A stretch of DNA of 5,050 bases from Fimbriimonadaceae bacterium. Lineage in GTDB: Bacteria; Armatimonadota; Fimbriimonadia; Fimbriimonadales; Fimbriimonadaceae. This document shows positions 4,222 to 5,050 of the stretch, one piece after another (within the stretch, counting starts at the first letter, position 1; every line of letters begins with the position of its first letter). The DNA is taken from positions 1 through 5,050 of the forward strand of contig JACFNW010000200.1 of NCBI GenBank assembly GCA_019454665.1. The letters are read 5' to 3'. A program made the translations under genes and the position numbers. The notes beneath the pieces are model-generated. The model worked only from the letters and a program-made list of their open reading frames with translations, did not search any database and was not told the DNA's origin.

Positions 4222-5050
4222 CTACCCGACCAAGTCTCGTATCCAGCGACCAAGGTCGTCGCAGGCAGCCAGGCACCACATGCCGGGGGCTTCAAAGGGC
4301 TCTTGGCTCACGAACACGGCGACGGCCCGAATGCCCGTGGCGCGGGCGTACGAATCCAGTGCGGTACGCAGAGCCCCCGGACCCCGAGGGGTACCCGCGA
4401 ACACGAACGCATCGCATTCAGTCCCACATCGCTCGGCGTGATCCACGATCCCGGCTTCCAGCGACGGCTCGCCCGACTGCGAACCCACGATGCGCTTCGC
4501 GTCCAACAGGCTCAACCGAGGCGTGATCGGGAGGTCGCGAACGGGGCCGCGCGCGGCGACGGGGCTAGCCGCTCCCTCGCGCGCCATCTCGACCAAGGCC
4601 GCAGCCAACAGATCGCCAGGCTCCCGATCAAGCGCCCACACCGTGCGAAGGCCCGTGGCAGGCAACGCGCGCGCCGCCGCCGACCATGCCCGGTCGAGCA
4701 GGTCCACCACTTGGGGCAAGGCGACGTCGGACGCCTGCGCATAGGCCGTCAAGGCCGTCGCAACCTCAATCGGCGCGAACGAACCCGGGTCTGCCAGCGC
4801 CAAAGCGAGCCGCTCGATCGCCGCCGCACCTTCGACCAGCAGGCCGCAACGGCCCATCTGCGCCAGGTGCGGCAACACTTCGGAGACCGGCCGCGACACG
4901 AGCACCGCCGCCCAGACGTCGGCGGACTCTCCCCACTGGGACGACACGCAGGCCATCGGGATGCGATGGTCGCGCATGAGCGAAGCGACCTCCAGCGGGT
5001 TGCGGCTCCGCGCGATGCGCCGGAGCGCTGCCGCCACGGCAGGTTCTTCG
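4222..5050 (-). CDS. Protein of unknown function, N-terminus cut by the window edge
   Basis: At least 275 codons are open from the right edge to the TAG at 4222-4224. The visible N-terminal residues EEPAVAAALRRIARSRNP read smoothly through a possible GTG start at 5037, which has no Shine-Dalgarno site, so the gene probably begins outside the window. The first 150 or so residues are mostly alanine- and leucine-rich helices, possibly helical-repeat-like (EVATALTAYAQASDVALPQVVDLLDRAW). After a linker rich in Ala, Pro and Arg comes a C-terminal alpha/beta-looking part: SLLDAKRIVGSQSGEPSLEA, then CDAFVFAGTPRGPGALRTAL, then IRAVAVFVSQEPFEAPG. No signal peptide, membrane segment or catalytic motif was recognised. 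It converges with the TPR-like gene, leaving 25 bases between stops and no visible terminator. Coding is likely from the long frame and the sensible protein composition; function is unassigned. Confidence 0.8.
   Translation of the reverse strand, partial: EEPAVAAALRRIARSRNPLEVASLMRDHRIPMACVSSQWGESADVWAAVLVSRPVSEVLPHLAQMGRCGLLVEGAAAIERLALALADPGSFAPIEVATALTAYAQASDVALPQVVDLLDRAWSAAARALPATGLRTVWALDREPGDLLAAALVEMAREGAASPVAARGPVRDLPITPRLSLLDAKRIVGSQSGEPSLEAGIVDHAERCGTECDAFVFAGTPRGPGALRTALDSYARATGIRAVAVFVSQEPFEAPGMWCLAACDDLGRWIRDLVG

Noticed and set aside
3087..4295. A 402-codon open frame on the minus strand
   Set aside because: It is antisense to the TPR-like gene, whose ribosome site, membrane segment and domain pattern make it the real one.

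Overview
The window is high-GC bacterial DNA (roughly two thirds G+C by eye) with tightly packed genes, clear Shine-Dalgarno sites before several starts, and a lipobox lipoprotein. This suggests a chromosomal segment of a Gram-negative-type, high-GC bacterium. The gene content loosely recalls the Armatimonadota/Fimbriimonadia, but that is a weak impression and no rRNA or phylogenetic marker fixes it. No phage, transposon, CRISPR, tRNA or toxin-antitoxin signature was seen.

Left part (1-1136): a lipoprotein gene on the minus strand runs off the left edge. Its mature part is a tandem TGDAAGT repeat, and a near-consensus sigma-70 promoter (288-316) lies just upstream. Next on the same strand is a 168-residue, membrane-anchored, NTF2-like-looking protein (326-832). 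An 82-base gap separates it from a divergent 73-residue protein of unknown function (915-1136). A 199-base stretch (1137-1335) follows with no confident gene. It contains most of a doubtful 33-residue membrane mini-ORF (1254-1355) that slightly overlaps the end of xylB.

Middle part (1336-4196): a complete xylulokinase gene, xylB, on the minus strand is divergent from a complete dUTPase gene, dut, on the plus strand. Only 37 bases separate the two starts, and they hold two adjacent inverted repeats, including the palindrome ACGGGTACACCCGT. Seven bases after dut comes a 315-residue protein with N-terminal TPR-like helices, one membrane segment and a conserved-looking extracytoplasmic domain. 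The two genes are very probably co-transcribed.

Right part (4197-5050): a minus-strand gene of unknown function, convergent with the TPR gene and leaving only 25 bases between the stop codons, runs off the right edge.

The recognisable metabolism is D-xylulose phosphorylation (pentose entry into the pentose phosphate pathway) and dUTP clean-up. No other pentose gene and no partner for a multi-gene defence or mobile system is visible. The most interesting items are the divergent xylB/dut control region, the repeat lipoprotein with its 42-bp higher-order repeat, and the unassigned membrane proteins.
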